DNA from: Mycobacterium sp. SMC-8
Lineage (GTDB): Bacteria; Actinomycetota; Actinomycetes; Mycobacteriales; Mycobacteriaceae
NCBI RefSeq assembly: GCF_025263565.1
Contig: NZ_CP079865.1
Location: 5,952,001-6,016,000, forward strand
Direction of reading: 5' to 3'
DNA: 64,000 nt
The stretch's first letter is position 1; every line of letters starts with the position of its first letter. The notes beneath the pieces were generated by a model that saw nothing but the letters and a program-made list of their open reading frames with translations, was not told the origin of the DNA and did not search any database. A program made the position numbers and the translations under genes. This document shows, piece by piece, positions 46,566 to 55,257 of this stretch.

Positions 46566-48179
46566 TCAGCGCCTGCGCTTGCGGCGGCCGGTGCCGAAGA
46601 TGCTTCGCGTGATCTCCCGGCCGATGACCGTGCCCGCCGATCGCATCGCGCTCTTGAACGCGGGGCTGTCCATCACGGTCTCGAGGAATCCCGGTCCGGC
46701 GGGTTCGGCGGGCGCCGGCATCGGCGGCATGTCCACCGTCGGCGGCACCCAGACCGGAGGCTGCCCGGTGACCGGAGGCTGCCCGGCGACCGGAGGCTGC
46801 TCGGCGACCGGAGGTGGCGGCGCGAGCCGGGCGGCCAGCCGTTCGTATGCCGAGTCCCGGTCGATGCTCTGGCCGTACACGGCCTGCAGCGGGCTGGCGG
46901 CCGAGGCAGCGGCGATCGCCTCGGGTCCGATAGTGTCCATCAGTGAGCGCGGCGCCCGCATCCTGGTCCAGGCCACGGGGGTCGGCACGCCCTTCTTGGA
47001 GAGCACTGTCACGACCGCCTCGCCGATCCCGAGCGACGTGAGCGCCGATTCCAGGTCGTACACGTCGGTTTTCGGGTAGGTGCGGACGGTCTTGGTGAGC
47101 GCCTTCTGATCGTCCGGGGTGAACGCGCGCAGCGCGTGCTGGATGCGGGCGCCGAGCTGACTGAGCACCTCTTTGGGGACATCGGTGGGCAGCTGGGTGC
47201 AGAACAGCACCCCGACGCCCTTGGAGCGGATCAACTTCACCGTCTGCTCGACCTGCTCCAGGAAGGCCTTCGATGCATCGGCGAACAGCAGGTGGGCCTC
47301 GTCGAAGACGAACACCAGTTTCGGCTTGTCGAGGTCGCCCACCTCGGGCAGCGAGGTGAACAGGTCGGCCAGCACCCACATCAGGAACGTCGAGAACATC
47401 ACCGGCCGGGCGGCCTGGCTGCCGAGTTCCAGCAGCGTGATCACCCCGCGGCCGGACGCGTCCACCCGCAGCAGGTCGTCGGGTTCGAGTTCCGGCTCGC
47501 CGAAGAATGTGTCGGCGCCTTCGGCCTCCAGATTGACCAGCGCCCGCAGGATGACCCCCGCCGTGCTCGTGGACACCGCACCGAGCGCCTTCAGCTGCGA
47601 CTTCCCGTCCTCACTGGTCAGGTATTGGATCACCGACCGCAGGTCTTTGAGGTCCAGCAGCGGCAGCCCCTGTTGATCGGCCCAGTGGAAGATCAGGCCC
47701 AGCGTGGACTCCTGAGTCCGGTTGAGGCCCAGCACCTTCGACAGCAGTACCGGGCCGAAGCTGGTGATCGTGGCGCGCACCGGCACCCCGATACCCGAGG
47801 TGCCCATTGACAGGAACTCCACGGGATAGGCCGTCGCGGCCCAGCTGTCGCCGGTGTCGGCGGCGCGCTGGTTCACCTGTTCGCCGGGCCGGCCTGGCGC
47901 TGAGAGGCCCGACAGGTCGCCCTTGACGTCGGCCATCACCACCGGGACCCCGGCCGCCGACAGCTGTTCGGCGATCACCTGCAGCGATTTCGTCTTACCG
48001 GTGCCCGTCGCACCTGCGACCAGGCCGTGCCGGTTGAGCGTGGCCAGCGGGATGCGCACCCGGGCCGCCGGATCACACACCCCGTCGACGACGACGCAAC
48101 CCAGCTCCAGCGCCGCCCCGTCGGCGGCGTAACCTGCGGCGATCTGCTGCGCGGCAGGCGCGGCCGGCTCGGTGGTCAT
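46566..48179 (-). CDS. HerA/DUF853-like ATPase (Rv2510c-like)
   Basis: A 537-residue P-loop ATPase. Walker A is GLVAGATGTGKTKSLQVIAE (about residues 50-70) and Walker B is PKLVFVFDEAHLLFADASKA; TLLELGSQAARPVMFSTFLM lies between them. RSKGVGVLFCTQLPTDVPKE is the sensor/arginine-containing part typical of HerA/FtsK-type DUF853 proteins. These are hexameric DNA translocase-like ATPases; the role in mycobacteria is unknown and no NurA-type nuclease is next to it. A Pro/Val/Gln repeat (QPPVAG, three 18-base units) joins a basic tail ending GTGRRKRRR. ATG 48179. Confidence 0.85.
   Translation of the reverse strand: MTTEPAAPAAQQIAAGYAADGAALELGCVVVDGVCDPAARVRIPLATLNRHGLVAGATGTGKTKSLQVIAEQLSAAGVPVVMADVKGDLSGLSAPGRPGEQVNQRAADTGDSWAATAYPVEFLSMGTSGIGVPVRATITSFGPVLLSKVLGLNRTQESTLGLIFHWADQQGLPLLDLKDLRSVIQYLTSEDGKSQLKALGAVSTSTAGVILRALVNLEAEGADTFFGEPELEPDDLLRVDASGRGVITLLELGSQAARPVMFSTFLMWVLADLFTSLPEVGDLDKPKLVFVFDEAHLLFADASKAFLEQVEQTVKLIRSKGVGVLFCTQLPTDVPKEVLSQLGARIQHALRAFTPDDQKALTKTVRTYPKTDVYDLESALTSLGIGEAVVTVLSKKGVPTPVAWTRMRAPRSLMDTIGPEAIAAASAASPLQAVYGQSIDRDSAYERLAARLAPPPPVAEQPPVAGQPPVTGQPPVWVPPTVDMPPMPAPAEPAGPGFLETVMDSPAFKSAMRSAGTVIGREITRSIFGTGRRKRRR
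46753..46806. repeat. 18-base tandem repeat in the HerA-like gene
   Basis: Three adjacent units of ACCGGAGGCTGCCCGGTG or near copies (46753-46770, 46771-46788, 46789-46806) encode PPV-x-x-Q repeats in the linker before the C-terminal domain. They are in frame, so copy number may vary. Confidence 0.8.
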
Positions 48180-48252
48180 GCGTCGCACCTTATCCGGGAC
48201 CAGGCGCGATTGGCCGGGTGTAGTCAGCCCGTGACAGCAAGGGGGCTTACTG

Positions 48253-48897
48253 TTGAGCGCTGTGCGTGACGAACTGGTGTGGATCGACTGCGAGATGACG
48301 GGCCTCGACCTGAAGTCCGACCTTCTCATCGAGATCGCAGTGCTGGTGACCGACTCGGAGCTCAACATCCTCGGCGACGGCCTCGACGTGGTGATCCACG
48401 CCGACGACGCGGCGCTGTCGTCGATGATCGATGTCGTCGCCCAGATGCACACCAAGTCCGGGTTGATCGACGAGGTGCGCGCGTCCACCGTCGACGTGGC
48501 GACCGCGCAGGACATGGTCTTGACCTACATCCACGAGCACGTCAAGCAGGCCAAGACCGCGCCGCTGGCGGGCAATTCGATTGCCACCGACCGCGGGTTC
48601 ATCGCGCGGGACATGCCGAAGCTGGACGACTTCCTGCATTACCGCATGATCGACGTCAGCTCCATCAAGGAGTTGTGCCGCCGCTGGTACCCGCGGATCT
48701 ACTTCGGGCAGCCCGAGAAGGGACTGGCCCACCGCGCGTTGGCCGACATCCACGAGTCGATCCGGGAGCTGCGGTTCTACCGGCAGACCGCGTTCGTGCC
48801 GCCGCCCGGGCCGTCGACCAGCGACATTGCCGCCGTCGCGGCCGAGCTGGGGCCCGTCGCCCATGGCGATTCGGCTCCAGAGGACAACAGCAGCTAG
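48253..48897 (+). CDS. orn: Oligoribonuclease
   Basis: A 214-residue DEDDh 3'-5' exonuclease that degrades 2-5-nt RNAs and pGpG-type dinucleotides (Rv2511). Motifs: [20 protein letters not shown] (Asp/Glu), [20 protein letters not shown] (Asp), and [20 protein letters not shown] (His and Asp). The start is TTG 48253, seven bases after AAGGGGG; the GTG at 48262 matches the M. tuberculosis start better but has a 16-base spacing. tRNA-His follows 26 bases after the stop. Confidence 0.94.
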   Translation: MSAVRDELVWIDCEMTGLDLKSDLLIEIAVLVTDSELNILGDGLDVVIHADDAALSSMIDVVAQMHTKSGLIDEVRASTVDVATAQDMVLTYIHEHVKQAKTAPLAGNSIATDRGFIARDMPKLDDFLHYRMIDVSSIKELCRRWYPRIYFGQPEKGLAHRALADIHESIRELRFYRQTAFVPPPGPSTSDIAAVAAELGPVAHGDSAPEDNSS

Positions 48898-48923
48898 TAT
48901 GACCAAGCCGCACACGCGGCGAT

Positions 48924-48997
48924 GGTGGCTGTAGTTCAGTTGGTAGAGCACCAGGTTGTGATCCTGGCTGTCGCGGGTTCGAGTCCCGTCAGCCACC
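48924..48997 (+). tRNA. tRNA-His (anticodon GTG)
   Basis: The cloverleaf has acceptor strands GTGGCTG and CAGCCAC, the extra G at -1 (48924) paired with C73 (48997) that identifies tRNA-His, anticodon loop TTGTGAT giving GTG, and a T arm GCGGG-TTCGAGT-CCCGT. CCA is not encoded. TAGTAT at 48895-48900, over the orn stop codon, could be its own -10 box. Confidence 0.96.
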
Positions 48998-49007
48998 CCG
49001 CAGGTGG

Positions 49008-49045
49008 AAGCGCCGTCTACTCCGGTAGGCGGCGCTTCTGCTTTT
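49008..49045 (+). terminator. Rho-independent terminator after tRNA-His
   Basis: AAGCGCCGTCTAC (49008-49020) pairs with GTAGGCGGCGCTT (49025-49037), with one mismatch and a four-base loop, followed by CTGCTTTT. It is correctly placed 11 bases after the tRNA. Confidence 0.85.
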
Positions 49046-49081
49046 GCGTCGACGAATCCAGGAGGCGGTCCCCGAACGCAT

Positions 49082-49114
49082 CGACGCCGCCCTGAGATCC
49101 TCAGAGCGGCGTCG
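49082..49114 (-). terminator. Terminator hairpin downstream of the L,D-transpeptidase gene
   Basis: CGACGCCGCCCTGAG (49082-49096) pairs with CTCAGAGCGGCGTCG (49100-49114), 14 of 15, around a three-base loop. It is 19 bases past the minus-strand stop. A short A/T tail is absent, so it may act in either direction. Confidence 0.6.
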
Positions 49115-49132
49115 ACGAGAAGTTTCCGGGGG

Positions 49133-50353
49133 TCAGACGTTGGCGTTGCCGGCCTTCCACTGCTCCCACGGGATGTTCCAGTCGCCCAGCCCGTCGGTGC
49201 CCGGCAGGGTCGTGCCGACGGTGTTGACGATCTCGACCACGTCACCCCGCTTGGAGTTGTCATGGAACCACCGCCCATTACTGGTGCTCACGTTGATGCA
49301 GCCGTGGCTCACGTTGCTGCTGCCCTGGCTGCCCACCGACCACGGCGCGGCATGCACGTAAATGCCGCTGTAGGAGATCTGGGTGGCCCAGTCGACCTCG
49401 GTGCGGTAGCCGTTGGCCGAGTTGACGGGCACGCCGTAGGTGGACGAGTCCATCACCATGTGCGAGCGCCGGTCCCCGACGATGTACACCCCGTTGTTGG
49501 TCGGGGTGCTGTTCTTGCCCATCGACACCGGCATGGTCTTGACCACTTCGCCGTTACGCCGGACGGTCAACGTCTTCGTGTTGTCGTCGACGGTGGTGAT
49601 GACCTCGTCGCCGATCTTGAAACTGGTCTGGACGTTGTCCTGCCCGAACAGCCCGTCGCCCAAGTCCACGCCGTAGGTGTTGACCTCCACCTTGACGGTC
49701 GTCCCCGGCTTCCAGTACTTGGCCGGACGCCAGCGCACCTCGCGGTTGTTGAGCCAGTAGAACGCGCCCTCGACGGGCGGGTCGGTCTTGACGGTGATCG
49801 CGCGCTGCGCCGCGAGCCGGTTCGGGATGTTCTCGTCGAACCGGATGGCCACCGGCTGCCCGACACCGACGACCTCACCGTCGCTGGGCACGACGTAGGG
49901 CATCGTCAGGTTCTCCGGTGAATGCGTCTCGAACGTCATCTCCCGGCTGGTGACGCCGCCCAGACCGAGGGATTGCGCGCGGATCGTGTAGCTCTTGTTG
50001 TAGCCGAGCGGCTCCGCGGTCTCCCACGTCAGCCCGTCCTCGGACAACTGCCCCTCGACGGTCTTGCCGTTCTCGTTGACCATCGTCACCGAACCGAGCA
50101 CACCGTCCTCGGCGGTGACCGTCACCGGGGAGTCGACGCTGACGCCGACAGCACCGTCCTGAACCGAGGCCGTCAGCTTTGGGATCAGAAGATCGCCGAA
50201 GGGCGTGCCCTTGTCAGTGATGACCTGCGCCTGCGGCGCTTCGGCGTCTCCGCCGCAGCCGCTGAGGCCGAGCACGATCGCCGGAATCAGCACAGCAGCC
50301 GTCAGCCATGACCGTTGCCGCCGCGCCCGGGTCGCCGTGTTGACCTGCCACAT
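49133..50353 (-). CDS. ldtB: L,D-transpeptidase lipoprotein
   Basis: A 406-residue peptidoglycan 3-3 cross-linking enzyme (Rv2518c, 408 residues). Residues 1-33 are a lipoprotein signal with lipobox LSGC (Cys 33). Two immunoglobulin-like domains follow, then the YkuD catalytic domain with [40 protein letters not shown] and the Cys motif [17 protein letters not shown]. Its equivalent is the main cross-linker that confers beta-lactam tolerance in mycobacteria. ATG 50353 has GGAG six bases upstream. The upstream region has a perfect palindrome over a -10-like box. Confidence 0.95.
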   Translation of the reverse strand: MWQVNTATRARRQRSWLTAAVLIPAIVLGLSGCGGDAEAPQAQVITDKGTPFGDLLIPKLTASVQDGAVGVSVDSPVTVTAEDGVLGSVTMVNENGKTVEGQLSEDGLTWETAEPLGYNKSYTIRAQSLGLGGVTSREMTFETHSPENLTMPYVVPSDGEVVGVGQPVAIRFDENIPNRLAAQRAITVKTDPPVEGAFYWLNNREVRWRPAKYWKPGTTVKVEVNTYGVDLGDGLFGQDNVQTSFKIGDEVITTVDDNTKTLTVRRNGEVVKTMPVSMGKNSTPTNNGVYIVGDRRSHMVMDSSTYGVPVNSANGYRTEVDWATQISYSGIYVHAAPWSVGSQGSSNVSHGCINVSTSNGRWFHDNSKRGDVVEIVNTVGTTLPGTDGLGDWNIPWEQWKAGNANV

Positions 50354-50389
50354 AAGCCGCTCCACCTCGCCTACAGGGATTTGCCCGCA

Positions 50390-50406
50390 AATTGTCGTCG
50401 ACAATT
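50390..50406. promoter_or_regulatory. Palindrome at the probable ldtB promoter
   Basis: AATTGTCGTCGACAATT is a perfect 8-1-8 palindrome 37 bases before the ldtB start. A minus-strand TAGAAT (50409-50404), a good -10 box, overlaps one arm. A regulator binding here would control ldtB start. Confidence 0.5.
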
Positions 50407-50513
50407 CTACGGTCACTTCCGACATGAGGGCCCGACCGCGATGTCACGCCTTGAACCGCGGACGAACTGGGGATTTCCTTCCAGCGCCACGGGCCTGTTA
50501 TTGTCTCACACGC

Positions 50514-50589
<76 letters not shown>

Positions 50590-50592
50590 CGA

Positions 50593-50627
50593 CAGAAGCC
50601 CCGCCTCGGCGGGGCTTCTGTGATTTT
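50593..50627 (+). terminator. Rho-independent terminator after tRNA-Lys
   Basis: CAGAAGCCCCGCC pairs with GGCGGGGCTTCTG around a two-base loop, followed by TGATTTTT. This is the clearest terminator in the window. Confidence 0.92.
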
Positions 50628-50707
50628 TGGCTTGCGGGACGGCCCGGGCCCGGCGTTACGGGCGGCATAGGGGGCGGCTGGGCCGCTCCCTATCCGTCAC
50701 CGTTTCG

Positions 50708-51079
50708 TCAGCGCCGGGGACCGACGCCGGGCTGGCCCAGCAACGGGTTGACCTGGCCGGGCGGGCCCGTGTGCTCGCGCTGGTGCTGCGCGATCGCCTG
50801 TACCAGCGGGTTGTCCTTCATCAGCTGACGGCGGTCCTCTTCCGAAAGCTCGTAGAACGTCCACATCCCCCAGGCCGCCGGGCGCACGTACAGGGTCACC
50901 TTCTGCCGCTTGCGGGTGTTCTGCGGCAGCATCGCCGGGATCGCCACCACCCGATCCAGCGTCACGGCGCTGGCCAGCTCCTGGGCGAGCTTGTCCACAT
51001 CGGCGCTGTCCTGCAATTCGTAGACCGATGTTTGATGGCTCGGCTGGTCCGGGCCTTGCAGGGCCAGAAACCACGACAT
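50708..51079 (-). CDS. Conserved hypothetical protein, 123 residues
   Basis: A soluble protein with no signal or membrane segment. The core (MSWFLALQGPDQPSHQTSVY, RKRQKVTLYVRPAAWGMWTF and YELSEEDRRQLMKDNPLVQA) is alpha/beta in character and the C-terminus is Gly/Pro-rich (QVNPLLGQPGVGPRR). GGAG lies seven bases before ATG 51079. I do not recognise a family with known function. The PE gene present near here in M. tuberculosis is absent. Confidence 0.7.
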   Translation of the reverse strand: MSWFLALQGPDQPSHQTSVYELQDSADVDKLAQELASAVTLDRVVAIPAMLPQNTRKRQKVTLYVRPAAWGMWTFYELSEEDRRQLMKDNPLVQAIAQHQREHTGPPGQVNPLLGQPGVGPRR

Positions 51080-51426
51080 ACAGCGTCTCCTTCGCTCGTC
51101 CTGAAGATCAGCGTCAGCGTAGAGGACGGCACGGCACGGGACGCTGCCCACGCCTCCAGCGAATCACCGACGCACCGGCTTTACGATCACGATAATTTCG
51201 GCGGCTTCTCGGCACTGCGGCTCCTTGATGTGCTAGTTACGGCACATCGGTGATATCTGGTCGACCACCGCCATAGGTCTGCCGGTAACGGTTTCACGGG
51301 TACCGGCAGAATTACATGGCCTGTGTGCTGGGCAAAGGTCGGACAGGATGTTAGGGTTCCAGTTAGCTGGCGTGGCGGAGATAGTCGTCGGGCCGAGCGG
51401 GGGACTCAGAATCGAGGAATTTGCTG
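51080..51426. other. Intergenic region with one hairpin
   Basis: This 347-base gap includes the promoter of the 123-residue gene at its left end. At 51279-51287 and 51301-51309, CTGCCGGTA and TACCGGCAG form a nine-base stem with a 13-base loop, followed by AATTACAT. No protein gene is evident on either strand. Confidence 0.4.
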
Positions 51427-51597
51427 ATGTCAGGGCCAGTCGAACCGGTCAGCGCCGGGGTTGACGGCGAGGATGCATCCCGGGGCGCTGCGGCGCAACG
51501 ACCTGTCACCGTGCACAGCTGCACCAGGATCGGCCGGGTGGCCAATCCTCCCGGCTTTTCCTTCTCCGATTGGTTCCGGACCGGACGCAGGCGCTGA
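51427..51597 (+). CDS. Possible 56-residue small protein
   Basis: An ATG at 51427, preceded by GAGGAA at a good distance, opens a 56-codon frame starting MSGPVEPVSAGV and ending GRVANPPGFSFSDWFRTGRR plus Arg. The C-terminal part has an amphipathic, aromatic and basic composition that looks protein-like. Third-position GC is lower than for the neighbouring genes, and an antisense ORF of similar length overlaps it. I treat it as a candidate only. Confidence 0.35.
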   Translation: MSGPVEPVSAGVDGEDASRGAAAQRPVTVHSCTRIGRVANPPGFSFSDWFRTGRRR

Positions 51598-51611
51598 CCG
51601 ACCGGGCCCCG

Positions 51612-51845
51612 CTATCTGCTGCGTCGGACCGCGACGATGACGATCACGATGCCGATTCCGGCCAGCGACGCGATCACTTGCGGCTGCTTGACGAAGCGAA
51701 TGACACCGGCCTTCAGGTCGTCGGCCAGACGGCGGGGGTTGGCCCGCACTGCGAGCGAGTCGACGGTGATCGCCAACTGCTCACGCGCCTGATCGATCTC
51801 AGCCTTGATGGTGTCCGGATCCCGGTCCGCCACTTCTGCCTCCAT
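51612..51845 (-). CDS. DUF3618 small membrane protein (Rv2520c-like)
   Basis: A 77-residue protein. The N-terminal helix DPDTIKAEIDQAREQLAITV is the hallmark of DUF3618, followed by SLAVRANPRRLADDLKAGVI and a single C-terminal membrane segment (VIASLAGIGIVIVIVAVRRS). It is tail-anchored with the helix in the cytoplasm. The ATG at 51845 is used; a GTG at 51851 is also in frame. It is divergent from bcp. Function is unknown; relatives are envelope- or stress-associated. Confidence 0.85.
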   Translation of the reverse strand: MEAEVADRDPDTIKAEIDQAREQLAITVDSLAVRANPRRLADDLKAGVIRFVKQPQVIASLAGIGIVIVIVAVRRSR

Positions 51846-51978
51846 TGCCACAGCGCCGGCCGTATTCCGACGATCAGTTTCTGCCGAACTACCCTAGTTG
51901 AGCCAGGGCGCATGTGAGTGCCCCGGTCGACTGAACGACCACCACACCCGCTCGGGCCGTCTGAAGGGACATCCAGCC

Positions 51979-52452
51979 ATGCCGCAAACTCCCCGACTCG
52001 AGGTCGGCGACACAGCGCCCGCGTTCAGCCTTCCCGACGCCGACGGCAACACCGTCGCGCTTTCCGACTACAAGGGCCGCAAGGTCATCGTCTACTTCTA
52101 CCCGGCCGCCTCGACACCGGGGTGCACCAAGGAGGCGTGCGACTTCCGGGACAACCTCGCCGATCTCAGCGAAGCCGGCCTCGACGTCGTCGGCATCTCC
52201 CCCGACAAACCCGCGAAGCTCGCCAAGTTCCGTGACGCGGAAGGACTCCCGTTCCCGCTGCTGTCAGATCCTGACCGCACAGTGCTGGAGGCCTGGGGCG
52301 CCTACGGCGAGAAGAAGATGTACGGCAAGACCGTGCAGGGCGTGATCCGTTCGACGTTCGTCGTCGACGAGGACGGCAAGATCGCGGTGGCGCAGTACAA
52401 CATCCGCGCGACCGGGCACGTGGCGAAGCTCCGGCGCGACCTGTCCGTCTGA
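51979..52452 (+). CDS. bcp: Thiol peroxidase Bcp (atypical 2-Cys peroxiredoxin)
   Basis: A 157-residue peroxiredoxin of the Bcp/PrxQ group that reduces peroxides (Rv2521). GDTAPAFSLPDADG is the N-terminal motif; the peroxidatic Cys 49 is in PAASTPGCTKEACDF with the likely resolving Cys 54 five residues on. Arg in RSTFVVDEDGKI completes the active site. Length is exactly that of the family in M. tuberculosis. It needs a thioredoxin-type reductant from elsewhere. Confidence 0.95.
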   Translation: MPQTPRLEVGDTAPAFSLPDADGNTVALSDYKGRKVIVYFYPAASTPGCTKEACDFRDNLADLSEAGLDVVGISPDKPAKLAKFRDAEGLPFPLLSDPDRTVLEAWGAYGEKKMYGKTVQGVIRSTFVVDEDGKIAVAQYNIRATGHVAKLRRDLSV

Positions 52453-52555
52453 CTCAAGACCGACCGGCCTGGGCGCTGCCGCGGGTGGGTGTTGCGGCCG
52501 GTCCTGTCGGCGGCGATCTTCCCGGCGGGGACGCCGGTTCACCCGAGGCGCCCGA

Positions 52556-53893
52556 TTACGGGGCCAGCCCGGCCAGCAGGAGCGCCTCGGCCGTCGCCGC
52601 CCGTTCCAGCACCCCGAGATGCAGGCTCTCGTTGATGCTGTGCGCCTGGGTGTCCGGGTCCTCGACACCGGTGACCAGGATCTTGGCGTCGGGGAAGGCC
52701 TTGGCGAATTCGGCGATGAACGGGATGGACCCGCCGACACCGGTGTCGACGGCGTCGTGGCCCCAAGCCTGGCGGAACGCGATGCGCGCCGCGTCGTAGA
52801 CCGGGCCGTTGGCCTCGATCGCGTAGGGCTCGCCGAGATCACCGGGCGTCACCGTCACCTGCGCGCCCCACGGGGCGTGGCGCTCCAGGTGCCGGGTCAG
52901 CGCGGCGAGGTGCTCGGCGGCGTCCCCGCCGGGTGCGACGCGCATGCTCACCTTCGCCCGCGCCCGCGGTACCAGTGTGTTCGACGCCTGCGCGATCGGT
53001 GTGGTGTCGATGCCGATGACGGTGATCGCCGGTTTTACCCAAAGCCGTTGCGCCACGGAGCCCGAACCGATTTCGTGCACGCCGTCGAGCAGGCCGGTGT
53101 CGGCGCGCACCCGCTCCGGCGAGTAGTCGGGGAAATCCTCATCGGCTGTTACTGCCTCGTGCAGGCCTTCGACCGCGACGTTGCCGTCGTCGTCGTGCAG
53201 GCTGGCCAACAAGCGCACCAGCACCGACAGCGCGTCAGGGACCACACCGCCCCACATACCCGAGTGCAGGCCGTGGTCGAGGGTGGCGACCTCCACCACG
53301 CAGTCGGCCAATCCGCGCAGCGACACCGTCAGCGACGGGATCTCAGTGCTCCAGTTGTCCGAGTCGGCGATGATGATCACGTCGGCGGCCAGCTCGTCGC
53401 GGTGCGCCGCGAGCACGCGCCCCAACGACGGCGAGCCGGACTCCTCCTCCCCCTCGACGAACACGGTCACCCCGACCGGCGGGTTGCCTCCGTGCGCCCG
53501 GAAGGCTGCCAGATGCGTTGCTATTCCGGCTTTGTCGTCGGCAGTGCCGCGTCCGTAGAGCCGGCCCCGGCGTTCGGTCGGCTCGAACGGCGGCGTGTGC
53601 CATTCGGACACATCGCCTTCGGGCTGGACGTCGTGATGGGCGTACAGCAGCACCGTCGGGGCCCCAACGGGTGCCGGGTGCCGGGCGATCACCGCAGGCG
53701 CGCCGCCCTCAGCCACGATCCGGACATCACCGAACCCGGCTTCGGACAACAGTTTCGACACCGCTTCGGCCGAGCGATGCACCTCGGGACGCCGCGCCGG
53801 ATCGGCCCACACCGACGGGATGCGCACCAGATCTTCCAGATCGGCACGCACAGAGGGCAGGACGTCGCGGACGCGCTGGACGAGATCGCTCAT
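52556..53893 (-). CDS. M20-family dipeptidase (Rv2522c-like)
   Basis: A 445-residue zinc metallopeptidase. Metal and catalytic residues lie in VLLYAHHDVQPEGDVSEW (His-x-Asp), YGRGTADDKAGIATHLAAFR (bridging Asp), VFVEGEEESGSPSLGRVL (catalytic Glu and metal Glu), IIADSDNW and ILVTGVEDPDTQAHSINES (final His). The dimerisation domain occupies about residues 190-310. It probably cleaves dipeptides or N-acyl amino acids in the cytosol; the exact substrate is unknown. The start is the ATG at 53893; longer frames overlap the FNT gene. Confidence 0.92.
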   Translation of the reverse strand: MSDLVQRVRDVLPSVRADLEDLVRIPSVWADPARRPEVHRSAEAVSKLLSEAGFGDVRIVAEGGAPAVIARHPAPVGAPTVLLYAHHDVQPEGDVSEWHTPPFEPTERRGRLYGRGTADDKAGIATHLAAFRAHGGNPPVGVTVFVEGEEESGSPSLGRVLAAHRDELAADVIIIADSDNWSTEIPSLTVSLRGLADCVVEVATLDHGLHSGMWGGVVPDALSVLVRLLASLHDDDGNVAVEGLHEAVTADEDFPDYSPERVRADTGLLDGVHEIGSGSVAQRLWVKPAITVIGIDTTPIAQASNTLVPRARAKVSMRVAPGGDAAEHLAALTRHLERHAPWGAQVTVTPGDLGEPYAIEANGPVYDAARIAFRQAWGHDAVDTGVGGSIPFIAEFAKAFPDAKILVTGVEDPDTQAHSINESLHLGVLERAATAEALLLAGLAP

Positions 53894-53919
53894 GGCGTCG
53901 AGGTTAGCCGTTCCCGTGT

Positions 53920-54738
53920 TTAAGGTGTCTCGGCGTCGTGACGCTCTTCCTGCAGACGGTCCTTGCTGCGCAGCAGCCGCAGCAGCGTGACCAGCAGCAG
54001 CCCGCCGACGACATTGCCGACGACCGTGTAGCCGAACCACCCGAGCCAGTCGAGATAACCGAACGGCGCGCGACCGGTGGCGAGCGCCCCAAAGATCAAC
54101 AGCGAGTCCAGGATCGAGTGGAACAGCTGCGTGCCCGCCAGCAGGAAGGCGCCGGCGACCGCGGCGGCGATCTTGCCGACCATCGCGTCGGTGCCGTGCT
54201 GCATGCGCGTCATGAGCGTGATGACCATGCCGCCGAGCAGCGCCAGCGCGACGGTCTCCGCGGACAGCGGCGCGGTCGCGTAGTGTCCGGCCGACTCGAT
54301 GGTCTGCTCGTGCAGGCGCGGCAGCGCCGTCATGATCAGCCACATCAGCACCCAGCCTCCGACCAGATTCGCGACCAGCGTGCCGCTCCACAGCTTGATC
54401 AGCTGCGCGACGCTGGCACGCTTGGCCGCGACGGTGGTGACGGGTATCAGAAACCCTTCGGTGAACAGCTCGCTGCGGCCGAGCAGCAGCGCGAGGAAGC
54501 CGACGGAGAACGCCAGTGCCGCCAGCAGCGGCTGGTGAGTGGCATTCAGCACGGCAAGGTAGGCCAACACCCCGACCGCGATGTCGGTGCCGCCGAAGAA
54601 GCCGGTGACCAGCACCTCACGCCAGCTGCGGTGGAGCCGCTGAGTGCCTTCGTCGACCATCCTGCGGAACGCGTATTCGAGTTCGTCCTCGATGGGGCTG
54701 TCGGAATCCCCGAGTTCGCGCTGGCTTGTGTCGGACAC
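53920..54738 (-). CDS. Formate/nitrite transporter (FNT) family channel
   Basis: A 272-residue membrane protein with about six hydrophobic segments: FFGGTDIAVGVLAYLAVLNA, ALAFSVGFLALLLGRSELFT, LWSGTLVANLVGGWVLMWLI, AMVGKIAAAVAGAFLLAGTQ and FGYTVVGNVVGGLLLVTLLR. The pattern (LVANLVGG repeated as VVGNVVGG) reflects the internal repeat of FNT pentamers. The N-terminus (about 40 residues) is an acidic cytoplasmic leader. The GTG at 54738 has GGGAGG five bases upstream. Substrate could be formate, nitrite or another small anion. Confidence 0.82.
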   Translation of the reverse strand: MSDTSQRELGDSDSPIEDELEYAFRRMVDEGTQRLHRSWREVLVTGFFGGTDIAVGVLAYLAVLNATHQPLLAALAFSVGFLALLLGRSELFTEGFLIPVTTVAAKRASVAQLIKLWSGTLVANLVGGWVLMWLIMTALPRLHEQTIESAGHYATAPLSAETVALALLGGMVITLMTRMQHGTDAMVGKIAAAVAGAFLLAGTQLFHSILDSLLIFGALATGRAPFGYLDWLGWFGYTVVGNVVGGLLLVTLLRLLRSKDRLQEERHDAETP

Positions 54739-54842
54739 GTCGACCTCCCGGTGCGGCTGGGTGATCCGCCCGGATACCCGAAAGCCCGCACGCCAACCCA
54801 CGAGGGCTCGACACACACCCTCGCCGGTGAGGCTGGCGCTTC

Positions 54843-55235
54843 TCAGCGCTCCTCGAGGACGGCGACCGCCGCGGCCGTGTCCTTCTCGTGGGTGAGCGAC
54901 AGGTGGATCGTCACCTCTTTGAGGTGTTCGGCCACCGCGCCGGACAGCCGCACCCGGGGCCGGCCCCACATGTCGGTGATGACCTCGATGTCGCGGTGAA
55001 TCGCCTCAGGCAGCACCGGCCGCTTCGAGAACCGCGACCCCGACCAGGCCTTGATCACCGCCTCTTTGGCCGCCCACCTCGCCGCGAGGTGGCGCGCCGC
55101 CGACGAACTCTTGTCGGCGGCGTCGCGCCGCTCGCCCGGGGTGAACGTCTCGGCGAACACCGTCCCGGGCCGATCCACCTGTTCGGCGAACTCCGGAATC
55201 GAAACGAGGTCGATACCTATCCCGACGATGCCCAC
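54843..55235 (-). CDS. acpS: Holo-[acyl-carrier-protein] synthase
   Basis: A 130-residue phosphopantetheinyl transferase (Rv2523c, 130 residues) that adds 4'-phosphopantetheine to the ACP domain of FAS I. Motifs: GIGIDLVSIPEFAEQ (Mg Asp), ETFTPGERRDAADKSSSAAR and LAARWAAKEAVIKAWSGSRF (Glu/Lys). The GTG at 55235 is chosen to match the family start; a TTG at 55244 is in frame. It lies 22 bases after the fas stop, so both are surely in one operon and should be made together. Confidence 0.95.
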   Translation of the reverse strand: MGIVGIGIDLVSIPEFAEQVDRPGTVFAETFTPGERRDAADKSSSAARHLAARWAAKEAVIKAWSGSRFSKRPVLPEAIHRDIEVITDMWGRPRVRLSGAVAEHLKEVTIHLSLTHEKDTAAAVAVLEER

Positions 55236-55257
55236 GGGCTGCAACCTATCTCACGGT

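Noticed and set aside
46753..46806. Short GC-rich repeats as a CRISPR-like array
   Set aside because: They are in-frame coding repeats of a Pro-rich linker with no spacers.
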